Positions 17,470 to 25,390 of a stretch of 45,219 bases of DNA are shown here, piece by piece (positions within the stretch are counted from its first letter, which is position 1; every line of letters starts with the position of its first letter). The notes under the pieces are model-generated. The model had not been told where the DNA came from, searched no databases, and saw nothing but the letters and a program-made list of their open reading frames with translations. This DNA is from Spirirestis rafaelensis WJT71-NPBG6 (lineage in GTDB: Bacteria > Cyanobacteriota > Cyanobacteriia > Cyanobacteriales > Nostocaceae): assembly GCA_019359015.1 (NCBI GenBank), contig JAHHID010000067.1:1-45219 (forward strand). The letters run 5' to 3'. The position numbers and the translations under genes were made by a program.

Positions 17470-19563
17470 ATGCCGCCAGACTACTCCGGTCAAAATCTCC
17501 GAGGTCGCTCTTTTAAAGGTCAAAACCTGACAGGGGCAAACTTTAGCAAGGCAGATATTAGAGGGGCAAATTTTAGCAACGCTATTCTCAAAGATGCTGA
17601 CTTTAGAGGTGCTAAGGCTGGACTACAGCGACGTTGGGTAGTTGGGTTGCTTATAGTCTCATGGCTGCTGTCGGGAATATCAGGGTGTTTCTCAATTTTT
17701 CTTAGTGTATTAATAATATCCTTAACTGAGGACACTCCAAACTCTGATAGTTTTATCCTTGGTGCAATCTGTCTAGTTGTAATGGTAGTCTTTTTGATTG
17801 TGACTATCCGCAAGGGTTTAACCGGAGATTTAGGAGCCGTAGTCTTCGCCCTTGCTGGAGGCTTCACCTTCGCCGCAGCCCTCGCCTTCGCCTTTTCCTC
17901 CTACGCCTTCACAGCCCTTGGAACCGTCGCCTATACCCTCGCCATAACCTTCTCGGTCGTCCTCGCCGTCGCCATCGCCGTCGCCATCGCCGTCGCCATC
18001 GCCGTCGCCGTTGCCGGAGCCGTTGCTGTTACCTTCGCCATCGCGTTCTCCGTTGCTACCGCCTTTGCCATTGCCTTCGGCTTCATCGTAGCCTTCACCT
18101 TCGTCGTTGCTGTCGCTGGAGCCTTCGCTTTCTCTGTTGCCATCGCTGTCGTCTTCGTACTGTATAGCGCTTACATTGGGTGGCGCAGTCTTGCTAGAAA
18201 TGAAAAAGATGCTTGGCTTCGCTCACTCGCTCTTGCCTTTGCTGCTACAGGTGGAACCAGCTTCCGCAATGCCGAATTAACCGATGCTGATTTTACTGGC
18301 GCAACTTTGAAAAACACAGATTTTAGAAAAGCAAACCTGACACGCACCCGTTTTTATGAAGCCAAAAAACTTGACTTTGCCAGAGTTGACGACTCAATAT
18401 TAACTAAATTAGCTGTTCTAAAATTACTCGTCACTGGCAATGGTCGAGGAAAATCTTATGCTGGCGCTAACCTCAAAGGCGCTAACCTGATAGGTGCAGA
18501 TTTGAAAGAAGCTAATCTCAAAGATGCTGATATTAATGAAGCCACTTTTCAAGGAGCTTGTTTAGAAAGGGCAAACCTAACTCTAGCTCAAGCTGTAGGT
18601 ACTAATTTTACCAGCGCTCAAATGACTGGTGCTTGTATAGAAGCGTGGAATATTGAAAGTACAACTAAGTTAGATAATATAGATTGTCGCTTTGTCTATC
18701 TTCTAGAATATCCCAAGCCAGAAACCGATGACCGCGAACGCCGTCCGAGTAGTGGCGACTTTCAACCAGGCGAATTTACCAAGCTGTTTGAAGAGGTTTT
18801 AAATACTGTTGATTTAATCTTCCGCGACGGCATCGACTGGAAAGCTTTTGTTAATGCCTTCAAAACAGTGCAAGTCGAAAATGGAGACACAGAATTAGCT
18901 ATCCAGAGTATTGAAAACAAAGGTGATGGGGTAGTCGTTGTTAAAGTCGGCGTGCCTGATGGTGCTGATAAACAAAAGATTCATAATGATTTTACACAAA
19001 GTTATCAATTAGCACTGCAAGCTGTAGAAGAAAAATATAAAGCACAATTACAAGCTAAAGATGAGCAAATAGTCATCTATCGCCAACAAAGCGGAGATAT
19101 GAAAGAGATTATTAGCTTGTTAGCGAATAAATCTATAAATGTTCAAGTTGACAACAAAGTAGAGAATAAACACATGCCTAACAGCAATGATGCCAGCCGC
19201 AAAATCAATATTGGCAGTGTCGGCGGAGATTTTAATGCTAGCGGACAAGCTTTAAATTTAGGTGAAATCAGCGGTACGGTGACAAACACCATCAACGAGT
19301 TACCAAAATCTGATGAACCTGAGAAACCGGGAATTAAGGAATTATTGACGCAATTGCAAACAGCAATTGAAGCTGATACGAATTTAGGTGAGGAAGATAA
19401 AGCTGAGGCTTTAGAACAAGTCAAGGCTTTAGCAGAAGCGGGGAAAAATCCTAAAGAAGGGGCGATGCAAAAGTCAGCGAAAACAGCTATGAAGATTTTA
19501 ATAGGACTTACGCAAGCGTCACAATATAAGGTCAACTGGCACATATATTTCAATTTGCCGTAA
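17470..19563 (+). CDS. Pentapeptide-repeat membrane protein, C terminus replaced by a MITE
   Basis: The 697 residues run as follows: pentapeptide repeats at about 5-52 ('ANFSKADIRGANFSNA' style), a hydrophobic region at about 55-240 with several membrane helices including an extreme Ala/Val/Ile tract, a second pentapeptide block at about 260-400, a soluble alpha/beta segment (450-540), a short linker and a C-terminal 'INIGSVGGDFNASG' plus helical module seen in many cyanobacterial pentapeptide and NTPase proteins. Function is unknown; a membrane-tethered beta-helix scaffold is likely. The last 20 or so codons come from an inserted 151-bp element. Removing it restores a frame that continues for 31 codons from 'KILKGTISGLPS' to 'FLGLG'. 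The Ala/Val tract uses C-ending codons unlike the AT-rich flanks. Confidence 0.82.
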   Translation: MPPDYSGQNLRGRSFKGQNLTGANFSKADIRGANFSNAILKDADFRGAKAGLQRRWVVGLLIVSWLLSGISGCFSIFLSVLIISLTEDTPNSDSFILGAICLVVMVVFLIVTIRKGLTGDLGAVVFALAGGFTFAAALAFAFSSYAFTALGTVAYTLAITFSVVLAVAIAVAIAVAIAVAVAGAVAVTFAIAFSVATAFAIAFGFIVAFTFVVAVAGAFAFSVAIAVVFVLYSAYIGWRSLARNEKDAWLRSLALAFAATGGTSFRNAELTDADFTGATLKNTDFRKANLTRTRFYEAKKLDFARVDDSILTKLAVLKLLVTGNGRGKSYAGANLKGANLIGADLKEANLKDADINEATFQGACLERANLTLAQAVGTNFTSAQMTGACIEAWNIESTTKLDNIDCRFVYLLEYPKPETDDRERRPSSGDFQPGEFTKLFEEVLNTVDLIFRDGIDWKAFVNAFKTVQVENGDTELAIQSIENKGDGVVVVKVGVPDGADKQKIHNDFTQSYQLALQAVEEKYKAQLQAKDEQIVIYRQQSGDMKEIISLLANKSINVQVDNKVENKHMPNSNDASRKINIGSVGGDFNASGQALNLGEISGTVTNTINELPKSDEPEKPGIKELLTQLQTAIEADTNLGEEDKAEALEQVKALAEAGKNPKEGAMQKSAKTAMKILIGLTQASQYKVNWHIYFNLP

Positions 19564-19652
19564 ATGCTTGTAAGCATTGATTTATAAACCTTAGAGCCAT
19601 ATTAATTCTATGTGACAGTTTTCAGATAAATGTGCCAGTTGCGTAAGTCCTG
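19502..19652 (+). mobile_element. 151-bp MITE, copy A (AGGACTTACGCA ends)
   Basis: The element has inverted ends AGGACTTACGCAA / TTGCGTAAGTCCT, an internal inverted pair (AACTGGCACAT / ATGTGCCAGTT) and no coding capacity. It is flanked by a 5-bp target duplication TTTAA at 19497-19501 and 19653-19657. It is identical over its whole length to the inverted copy at 29851-30001. It interrupts the pentapeptide gene a short distance before its original stop. Confidence 0.92.
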
Positions 19653-19657
19653 TTTAA

Positions 19658-19752
19658 AAGGAACAATTTCTGGTTTACCCAGCGCGGCAACTTTGGTTGA
19701 AGCGTGTGGTAAATTGTTGCCGCTGATTTCCGGTTTTCTGGGGTTGGGGTAG
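19658..19752 (+). pseudogene. Detached 3' end of the pentapeptide-repeat gene
   Basis: If the 151-bp MITE and one TTTAA copy are removed, the upstream frame continues as '..KIL-KGTISGLPSAATLVEACGKLL..' and stops at TAG 19750-19752. The ending 'LPSAATLVEACGKLLPLISG' looks like a genuine hydrophobic C-terminal helix of the family, which supports the reconstruction. It has no start of its own and is not translated now. Confidence 0.85.
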
Positions 19753-19760
19753 TCAACTTA

Positions 19761-19884
19761 AGCCCTAGCGAATAGAATTCGCGGCTACACAAACAAAGTC
19801 CGCCTGCGCGGACTTAAAATCAAAAAGCCTACGCAGGTAGGCTTTGTTCGTGTAGCCCCAGGCTTCTAGCCTGAGGGAGGCTAC
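19761..19884. repeat. Palindromic intergenic repeat (AAAGTCCGCC / GTAGGCTTTGTTCG family)
   Basis: The block contains CGCGGCTACACAAACAAAGTC, a CCGCCTGCGCGG hairpin, and GCCTACGCAGGTAGGCTTTG followed by TAGCCCCAGGCTTCTAGCCTGAGG. It shares these modules with blocks at 16891-16973, 38875-39070 and 41110-41160. It lies just downstream of the converging hypothetical gene and may terminate transcription. Confidence 0.65.
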
Positions 19885-19891
19885 AAAACCA

Positions 19892-20287
19892 TTACAGACG
19901 AGGGGCGTTGAAGGCATCCCAAGCGGCTTTAGCAGCATCTTGAAAGCGATCGCCTAATGTTGATACTTCTTTCCACAGCGTCTGCCAGTTTTTCTCAGCT
20001 TCTTCTTGAATTGTCGCCCAAGAGCGTTCAATGCGATCGCGTTCAATCACTCTTTCACCTTCTACCGCTTCCCGCGCTTTACGTATCGCATTTAAATATG
20101 TCTCGCGGGTGAGAGTACCTGCTGATTCTGCTTCAGCTTGAGCGCGTCTTTTCAAGGCTTCAATTAACTCTTTAGTTTCGTGCTTCAAATCATCCGTTTC
20201 GCCAGCCATTTCTCTTTCTACCATTTCATTGGTTTGCGGGCTGACTTCAACGATTACTTCGATATTCTTGTTGGGATCGGAATTCAT
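19892..20287 (-). CDS. Conserved-looking coiled-coil protein, unknown function
   Basis: The 131-residue product is acidic at the N terminus ('VIVEVSPQTNEMVEREMAG') and then almost wholly helical and highly charged, with heptad-like spacing over about 30-120, two Trp-containing segments ('SWATIQEEAEKNWQTLW') and no membrane helix or signal peptide. The ATG at 20287 is preceded by AAGGAGATATAAC-type sequence (AGGAG about 8 bases upstream), a strong ribosome site, so it is very probably expressed. I do not recognise a family with known function. The position next to htpX on the same strand, separated by a repeat block, gives no firm functional link. Confidence 0.65.
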   Translation of the reverse strand: MNSDPNKNIEVIVEVSPQTNEMVEREMAGETDDLKHETKELIEALKRRAQAEAESAGTLTRETYLNAIRKAREAVEGERVIERDRIERSWATIQEEAEKNWQTLWKEVSTLGDRFQDAAKAAWDAFNAPRL

Positions 20288-20317
20288 GGTTATATCTCCT
20301 TTTCAAAGTTTAAATAT

Positions 20318-20460
20318 TGGCTTGGGGAATGGGGAATGGGGCATTGGGCATTGGGCATTGGGCATGCGGCATTGGGCATTGGGCATAGGTAATTACCCCT
20401 TATCTCCTGTCTCCTGTCTCCTGCCTCCTGCCTCCTGTCTCCTGCCTCCTATCTCCCCCT
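20318..20460. repeat. Heptameric short tandem repeats (GGGCATT and CTCCTGC types)
   Basis: Two classical 7-bp short tandem repeat tracts lie side by side: GGGCATT-type units from about 20325 to 20387, and CTCCTGT/CTCCTGC units from about 20405 to 20455. They fill the gap between the two minus-strand genes and overlap the htpX stop region. Such tracts are characteristic of filamentous cyanobacteria and vary in copy number. Confidence 0.8.
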
Positions 20461-20462
20461 AA

Positions 20463-21338
20463 TCACGCTCTTTGCAAGGTGGGCAATTGCTGCTCTAATT
20501 TCAACAATGCTTCAACTCGCGCTTCGGTGGAGGGGTGACTTGAGAACAACCTGCTGAGAAACTGCCCAGAGAAAGCATTTGTAATTAATAATGGTTCAAA
20601 TGCGGGATTTCCTGCCATTGGTATTTGCCGTGCTGTTGCTTCTAAACGTTGTAGCGCACGGGCTAAAGCGCGGGGATTACCAGTTAATCTGGCTGAACCA
20701 GCATCGGCAGAGAACTCTCGCGTGCGGGAAATTGCTAGCTGAATTACGGTAGCTGCTAATGGTGCAAGAAATACTGTAAACAGCAATCCTAAAGGATTTG
20801 CGCCTCTATTTCCATCTCGCGATCCCGAGCCGCCAAACCATAAACTATAGCTTAACATCTGGGATAAGAAGGAAATCGCACCGGCAATTGTAGCTGCAAC
20901 GGCTTGGGTTAAGGTGTCGCGATTCGCAACGTGGGTGAGTTCGTGAGCGATAACGGCTTCGAGTTCGTCTTCTGGTAATAAGTTTAAAATGCCTTCTGTG
21001 ACCGCGACAGCAGCGTGTTCTGGATCTCGTCCTGTAGCGAAAGCGTTAGCCGCTGCACCAGGAACAATGTAGATGCTGGGCATGGGAAGATTAGCGCGAT
21101 CGCTTAATCTCTGCACCATTTGATATAATTCTGGCACTTGCTGTCGTGATACTGGCTGGGCACGGTAAGCTGCTAGCGCAATCTTATCTGATTGATACCA
21201 GGAAAATAGATTTGTCACTGCGGCTATGCCAATCCCGATAATTACGCCACTAGTACCGCCAATTACCCAGTAACTAATTGCAATCAAAATGCCACTGAGC
21301 GCAGCTAATAAAGTAGCCGTTTTCAATATATTTCTCAT
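20463..21338 (-). CDS. htpX: Zinc metalloprotease HtpX (M48 family)
   Basis: HtpX is a membrane-bound protease that degrades misfolded membrane proteins. In the 291 residues, two N-terminal membrane helices lie at about 8-50, the zinc-binding HELTH motif is at 132-136 within 'VIAHELTHVANRD', a further hydrophobic segment follows at about 145-165, and the third ligand Glu sits in 'SRTREFSADAGSARL' near 212. The Asn-Pro loop and the C-terminal 'LFSSHPSTEARVEAL' match the family closely. Length is normal. It appears to be transcribed alone, from the roughly 980-base gap upstream, which contains a hairpin at 21443-21480. Confidence 0.95.
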   Translation of the reverse strand: MRNILKTATLLAALSGILIAISYWVIGGTSGVIIGIGIAAVTNLFSWYQSDKIALAAYRAQPVSRQQVPELYQMVQRLSDRANLPMPSIYIVPGAAANAFATGRDPEHAAVAVTEGILNLLPEDELEAVIAHELTHVANRDTLTQAVAATIAGAISFLSQMLSYSLWFGGSGSRDGNRGANPLGLLFTVFLAPLAATVIQLAISRTREFSADAGSARLTGNPRALARALQRLEATARQIPMAGNPAFEPLLITNAFSGQFLSRLFSSHPSTEARVEALLKLEQQLPTLQRA

Positions 21339-22315
21339 ATTTTCGCTCTCCCAAAGTATGCTGTATTGATTTTTGAACCTTTCTAGACAACAGCATCACT
21401 TAAGTCGTAGTTTGATTTTATCCACCTCAACTCAGATTTCTAGTGGAGAAAACCTATCACAAAAGTACGGTTTTCTCACTTATGTTAGGAAATTATCATC
21501 TGCATTGATTTCACGTTTACCAATGCTACATTGGCTTCACAAATAATTAAATTCAACATCTACCTGTGGAATTAAATTTAATGAGCAAATTTTGAATTCG
21601 GAGCGGCAATCTGGATTACCTTAGAACAAAATAGGAATCAAGCGCCGCGACGCTGTGAAATAGCATTTTTGGAAGAGGGATTTGACAAGCTACTTTTAAG
21701 CTGTGAGGCTTTTAATTTTCTCGCCCTCGGCAGAGAGGGGGAGGGGGAGAGAGGGAGAGGGGGAGAAAGTTTGAGGCTTTGGTTCTAAATTTTAAGCATT
21801 GCAAATTGTAAGCGCAACAGCTTAGTAGACCGAAAAGTTCTGCGAAGCGCGAAGCTCACCGAAGGTATCGCTCTGTGATGGATACCTGCAAATCTGAATT
21901 TTGTCTAATAAACAGCATTATTTGATACATTTTTCCAAAATTACTTGAGAAATTTAAGAGAAATAAAACTAATAAATTACCCAAAAAGGTAAGGGTAACT
22001 CTCGCAGCAAAACATAGTTCTGGTGCTGTGTCATGGAATTTTTCTAAAGTATTGGGGTAAAGAAGCGAAATTTTTGAGTTAGAGGATTATTTAGTTTGGC
22101 TATGACTGCAACTACGCCAGTTCTAACTGATAGTAAAACTTAAACGAAGTAGTTAACTGTTTAACAGAAAACATTCCAATCAAGTCTCAAGGTAAGTGTG
22201 AACAAAAGAATATCTTTTAAATTTTAATTCGGGCAGCCACACTCAGTTGATGTAGATAAGTAGGGTGGGCAATGCCCACCTACGATACTCTCTATAGAGG
22301 AAAGGGGTTGAGAAG
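21339..22315. other. Long gene-free region between htpX and the cytochrome gene
   Basis: The region is AT-rich with no frame that looks coding. It holds an inverted repeat at 21446-21454/21469-21477 (GAGAAAACC ... GGTTTTCTC) in the htpX leader, and a purine tract at 21730-21770 (GAGAGGGGGAGGGGGAGAGA). A 13-codon frame at 22102-22143 (MTATTPVLTDSKT) could be the start of a lost gene. No tRNA or recognisable structured RNA is seen. A short dispersed repeat (GTAGGGTGGGCAATGCCCACC) lies at about 22261. Confidence 0.5.
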
Positions 22316-24364
22316 CTATTTGAATTTTGTAGCTACTGAATTAGGTAAGACTGCTGGTTGGTCATCAATCGAGAGCAAGAACTGAATCAGGTCTGTTTGG
22401 TCTTGGGGTGTGAAACCAGCCTGTTTATCAACCCAATACTCATGTCCGCTACCATCGACGTTTGTTGCTTGTAAGTCGGGATTTTCTCGATTTACTGCAA
22501 CTGCTGTTTGCCGAAGATTCCGGTCAACTAGCACCCGCAGGCTAGCTTCTGGGTCTGGTTCAATGTTACGCAGCAATGTACCAGCCAGTCCCATCTGTTC
22601 TTGATTAGCGATCGCATAGGAACCATCAGGCTGCTGTGTCAGTGCTTCTGAACTTGCCGCAACACCACCATCATGCAAGTATGGGGCAGTGAGGTACAGT
22701 CCAATCAAGTTCTGTACTTTATAGCCTCCGGCTGGATTGCCAACAGCGTAAGCTAAATCCCGCACTCGTTGGGGAGTGATATCGAGAGGAACAGACACCA
22801 CAGGTGGGTCAGCAGGTAGTGGCACGGGGATGTTACTTGGATAAGTTTCGGGGGGGATGAAGATTTGTGGGAACTTAGCGAGGGCAGATGCCCGCGAAGG
22901 TTGAGATTTCACCTCTTGGGCTGGGATGACATCATGATTGGTAAAGTAGCGTCCGCTATGACATTCAACACAACTGGCTTTTTCAAATACAGCCGCACCT
23001 CGTTGTAGAGATTCAATATCTCGCGTCTCTACAGGTGGAGGAGCCAGAGTATTTTGATACGCTGACATACCGTTGACTTGCGCTCCCACGGGTAATCCGG
23101 GAGAATTAGCTAACAAGCCATCGAGAATAAATATTGAAGCTTTGGGAAACCCTGGCATCTTAATCACTTCGTTGATACCCGGTTCACCTGGAGTGGGGTC
23201 GTTTTTCTCAAAGAACACTGAAGGCTTCGCCCCTTCTGGCAAACGGAATTTCGGGTTGGCAGCATTTTGCAGAGGCACTCCCAAATATGTCTCTTTGTCA
23301 ATACCCAGCAAGTATTTAGCTGAGTTGGAATCGTTCGTGGGGTCGGAGTTAGCAGCATGGACGTTGTTGTTTAGCGTTGTCAGCCCATGAAACCAACCCA
23401 CGGAAGCAAAACCACTCCAGCCGTAAGGCCAAGTATCGAAGGTGTAGGAAGAAGGAATTTGAGAGGGATTGTTTTTGTTATCTGGGGTTGAGTCAAAGTT
23501 ACCCGGTGACCAAGCTAGCAGTTGGGCATCAACTGCATCCTCCAACACTTTTGGGTCAGGCAGGCGAGCCTTTTGCCCAGCCGTATTAATGTAAGTGTGT
23601 TCCCCAGGAGGAATAGTAGCTGGATTAACTCCAGTCTGACGAAACATTGCGGCGGAGTTGGTCGCAAAGGCTTGCAACAAACCTGTATCAACATCGATGT
23701 TGGGTGCTCCCTCAATGATCCGTCCGGTTTCTTTATTGATAGCGGCATGACACGCCGCACAAGTAAGACCGACTCGTAACTTAGCACCTTCCTTGTGAAC
23801 CTGCATTCCCAGTGGAACTAGAGAACCTGCGGGAACGTCCAACCCTGTATTCAGGACGGTGCCTGCTTTGAAGTCACGTCCGCCAACGGTAACATCTTTG
23901 TCAAGGGTGATTTGCAGATTTGTTGTCGGTTTACCTTTAAGGGCAGCGATCGCCTTACCCATACTCACCAAATTAATCGGTCCATCAATGGCACCTACTA
24001 TATCGGTAAAGAAATATTCGTTACCAAAGGTTTCTCGATAAAAAGCATCACGACCCAAGTTAATTAAGTTCTCAGTGATGGGAATAGCCCCATTCTCAGG
24101 GTTAAGTTCTACAGACCCTGACTCTGTTTGTAACAGTTTGTCTGCTTCGGCTTTGTTAACAGTGTAACCCAACACATCATAGGAGCCGATTTCCTGGGGA
24201 GTAGTTTGGGTAAAAGGGGTATAAGTACTGTCTAGTTTGGGTGGTCTTGTCGGTAGGGAAAGTTCGAGAAAATAACCAAGAAAGCCGACAAAGATAAGCA
24301 CAGACAGCAAAATCACAATTGAACGTAATGCGATATTTTTTGGAAATATAGAGGCGATATTCAT
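22316..24364 (-). CDS. Membrane-anchored di-heme cytochrome c, peroxidase/MauG-like
   Basis: About 682 residues from the ATG at 24362-24364 (a TTG two codons earlier is also possible; GAGG lies upstream). An uncleaved signal anchor occupies about 10-35. Two c-type heme motifs are visible, CAACH near residue 202-206 and CVECH near 465-469, each in a cytochrome-like domain, with 'YLHDGGV' and 'FLLSIDD' in the C-terminal fold. Size and heme spacing resemble large di-heme oxidoreductases of the CCP/MauG/RoxA group rather than the ~330-residue classical peroxidase. The role is probably periplasmic or lumenal electron transfer or oxidation of an unknown substrate. A 30-bp dispersed palindrome is embedded in frame at 23004-23033. 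It diverges from the padR gene. Confidence 0.82.
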   Translation of the reverse strand: MNIASIFPKNIALRSIVILLSVLIFVGFLGYFLELSLPTRPPKLDSTYTPFTQTTPQEIGSYDVLGYTVNKAEADKLLQTESGSVELNPENGAIPITENLINLGRDAFYRETFGNEYFFTDIVGAIDGPINLVSMGKAIAALKGKPTTNLQITLDKDVTVGGRDFKAGTVLNTGLDVPAGSLVPLGMQVHKEGAKLRVGLTCAACHAAINKETGRIIEGAPNIDVDTGLLQAFATNSAAMFRQTGVNPATIPPGEHTYINTAGQKARLPDPKVLEDAVDAQLLAWSPGNFDSTPDNKNNPSQIPSSYTFDTWPYGWSGFASVGWFHGLTTLNNNVHAANSDPTNDSNSAKYLLGIDKETYLGVPLQNAANPKFRLPEGAKPSVFFEKNDPTPGEPGINEVIKMPGFPKASIFILDGLLANSPGLPVGAQVNGMSAYQNTLAPPPVETRDIESLQRGAAVFEKASCVECHSGRYFTNHDVIPAQEVKSQPSRASALAKFPQIFIPPETYPSNIPVPLPADPPVVSVPLDITPQRVRDLAYAVGNPAGGYKVQNLIGLYLTAPYLHDGGVAASSEALTQQPDGSYAIANQEQMGLAGTLLRNIEPDPEASLRVLVDRNLRQTAVAVNRENPDLQATNVDGSGHEYWVDKQAGFTPQDQTDLIQFLLSIDDQPAVLPNSVATKFK
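23004..23033. repeat. 30-bp TGTAGAGA...TCTCTACA repeat inside the cytochrome gene
   Basis: Arms TGTAGAGA and CGCGTCTCTACA enclose an imperfect centre. The total length of 30 bp and the right half match the perfect palindrome at 16349-16378. In the cytochrome frame it encodes about ten residues ('VETRDIESLQ') in the linker just before the second heme domain. Confidence 0.65.
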
Positions 24365-24370
24365 CAGCAA

Positions 24371-24692
24371 TTTGCCTCAACTGTATAGTCGTAAGTCCTG
24401 AAGTTTATGTCCGAATCATCATCTCTCTACTGAAAGAAGCCCAAATTCAGTAAATCAAAAACTTTTGTTTTGTTTGTACTTGATATTTTGCTAATTTTAG
24501 TGTTGATAGCAAATGTGACCAGAATGTGACGTCCACAGGATAAGCTCTGCAAAATAAACCTAACTTGGACTAACTTGGAAATTCAAAGAATCGCGGTAAT
24601 GACTCTCTAATTTTGAGAAAACCTCCGCCACGCTAAAATCAGAAATTAGAGCGAAACAGCTTCAGACCATTTGTCTTGATAGGGTTCCTCAG
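24371..24692. promoter_or_regulatory. Divergent promoter region, cytochrome gene / padR
   Basis: This is 322 bases without a gene, between oppositely directed starts. The segment near 24557-24580 has a direct repeat (CTAACTTGGACTAACTTGG). AT-rich stretches at 24460-24520 include TTGATA/TTTTGC-like boxes, but I cannot fix a promoter with confidence. No sequence like the palindrome found upstream of chrA is present. Confidence 0.35.
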
Positions 24693-24695
24693 TTG

Positions 24696-24998
24696 ATGAA
24701 AAATCGGGAGTTTTACACCGGCTTGATCCGGTTACATATCTTGCATCATGCAGTAAAGGAACCGATCTTTGGACTAGGCATTATTGAAGAACTTGCTCGT
24801 CATGGGTATAAGTTAAGTGCCGGCACACTCTACCCGATTCTGCATGATATGGAGCAAAAGGGGTATTTGACCTCTAGCAAAGAACAATCTGGTCGCCACG
24901 CTCGTAGAGTTTATCAAGCGACTCCATTGGGAAAGGAAACCTTAGAAGATGCGAAAGAAAAGGTGCGTGAGCTATTTGGAGAACTATTCGAGGAATAA
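24696..24998 (+). CDS. PadR-family transcriptional regulator
   Basis: The 100-residue protein is a single winged-helix domain. The PadR hallmarks are 'FYTGLIRLHILHHAVKEP' (helix 1), 'FGLGIIEEL', the recognition helix and wing 'LSAGTLYPILHDMEQKGYL' and 'RRVYQATPLGKETL'. It is short (PadR subfamily 2), with the dimerising C-terminal helix ending 'ELFGELFEE'. The ATG at 24696 is preferred to the TTG just before it. It acts as a ligand-responsive repressor in the family. The inverted repeat at 25045-25059, downstream and directly before a -10 box, is a good candidate for its operator, implying control of the chrA transcript. Confidence 0.9.
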   Translation: MKNREFYTGLIRLHILHHAVKEPIFGLGIIEELARHGYKLSAGTLYPILHDMEQKGYLTSSKEQSGRHARRVYQATPLGKETLEDAKEKVRELFGELFEE

Positions 24999-25044
24999 TA
25001 AACTACGTACTAGCTAGTTTCTATTATTCAATATAGATTTTCGA

Positions 25045-25066
25045 TATCGTATAACGATAATATAAT
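25045..25066 (+). promoter_or_regulatory. Candidate PadR operator and -10 box upstream of chrA
   Basis: A perfect inverted repeat, TATCGT-ATA-ACGATA (25045-25059), is followed one base later by TATAAT at 25061-25066. The palindrome thus fills the spacer just upstream of a consensus -10, the usual place for repressor binding. It lies 47 bases after the padR stop and is not repeated upstream of padR. Confidence 0.55.
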
Positions 25067-25132
25067 CAGTAGGCGACTTAAGTTGTGAAATTAAGCATAA
25101 TGCTTGATTCTCTAAGCCTGTAGACGCAGTAG

Positions 25133-25390
25133 ATGGAGAATAACCGTATGTCCTTCACTAGACGGCAATTACTCTTTCTCAATGACACCCACTTACGGCG
25201 AGATTTGCGATCGCCTGAAGGGTTGGTAACTTGTCTGGATGCGGTTGAAAAGCTCTCTCCAAAACCAAACTTCATCGTGACAAGCGGTGATCTAATCCAA
25301 AACCTACGAGATGAAGACCTAAAACGAGCTAATGAACTAGCTGATCCAGCATATCCCCAAAAGGAGGTTGAGAATGAGTCAACAAACTAA
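25133..25390 (+). pseudogene. Remnant of a Tat-exported metallophosphoesterase
   Basis: The 85-codon frame reads as a collapsed metallophosphoesterase gene. A twin-arginine start ('MSFTRRQLLFL', ATG at 25148) runs straight into the first metal-binding motif ('NDTHLRRDLRSPEGL'), missing the rest of the signal peptide and the first strand. It then carries 'LDAVEKLSPKPNFIVTSGDL' with the GD motif and 'DEDLKRANELAD', before ending without the GNHD/E and GHxH motifs. Its end overlaps the start of chrA. An internal deletion plus loss of the 3' part explains it; it cannot be an active enzyme. It may still be translated as part of the chrA leader. Confidence 0.7.

Noticed and set aside
22102-22143. 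13-codon frame MTATTPVLTDSKT
   Set aside because: It could be the first codons of a lost gene, but it is too short to assign and no homology continues after it.
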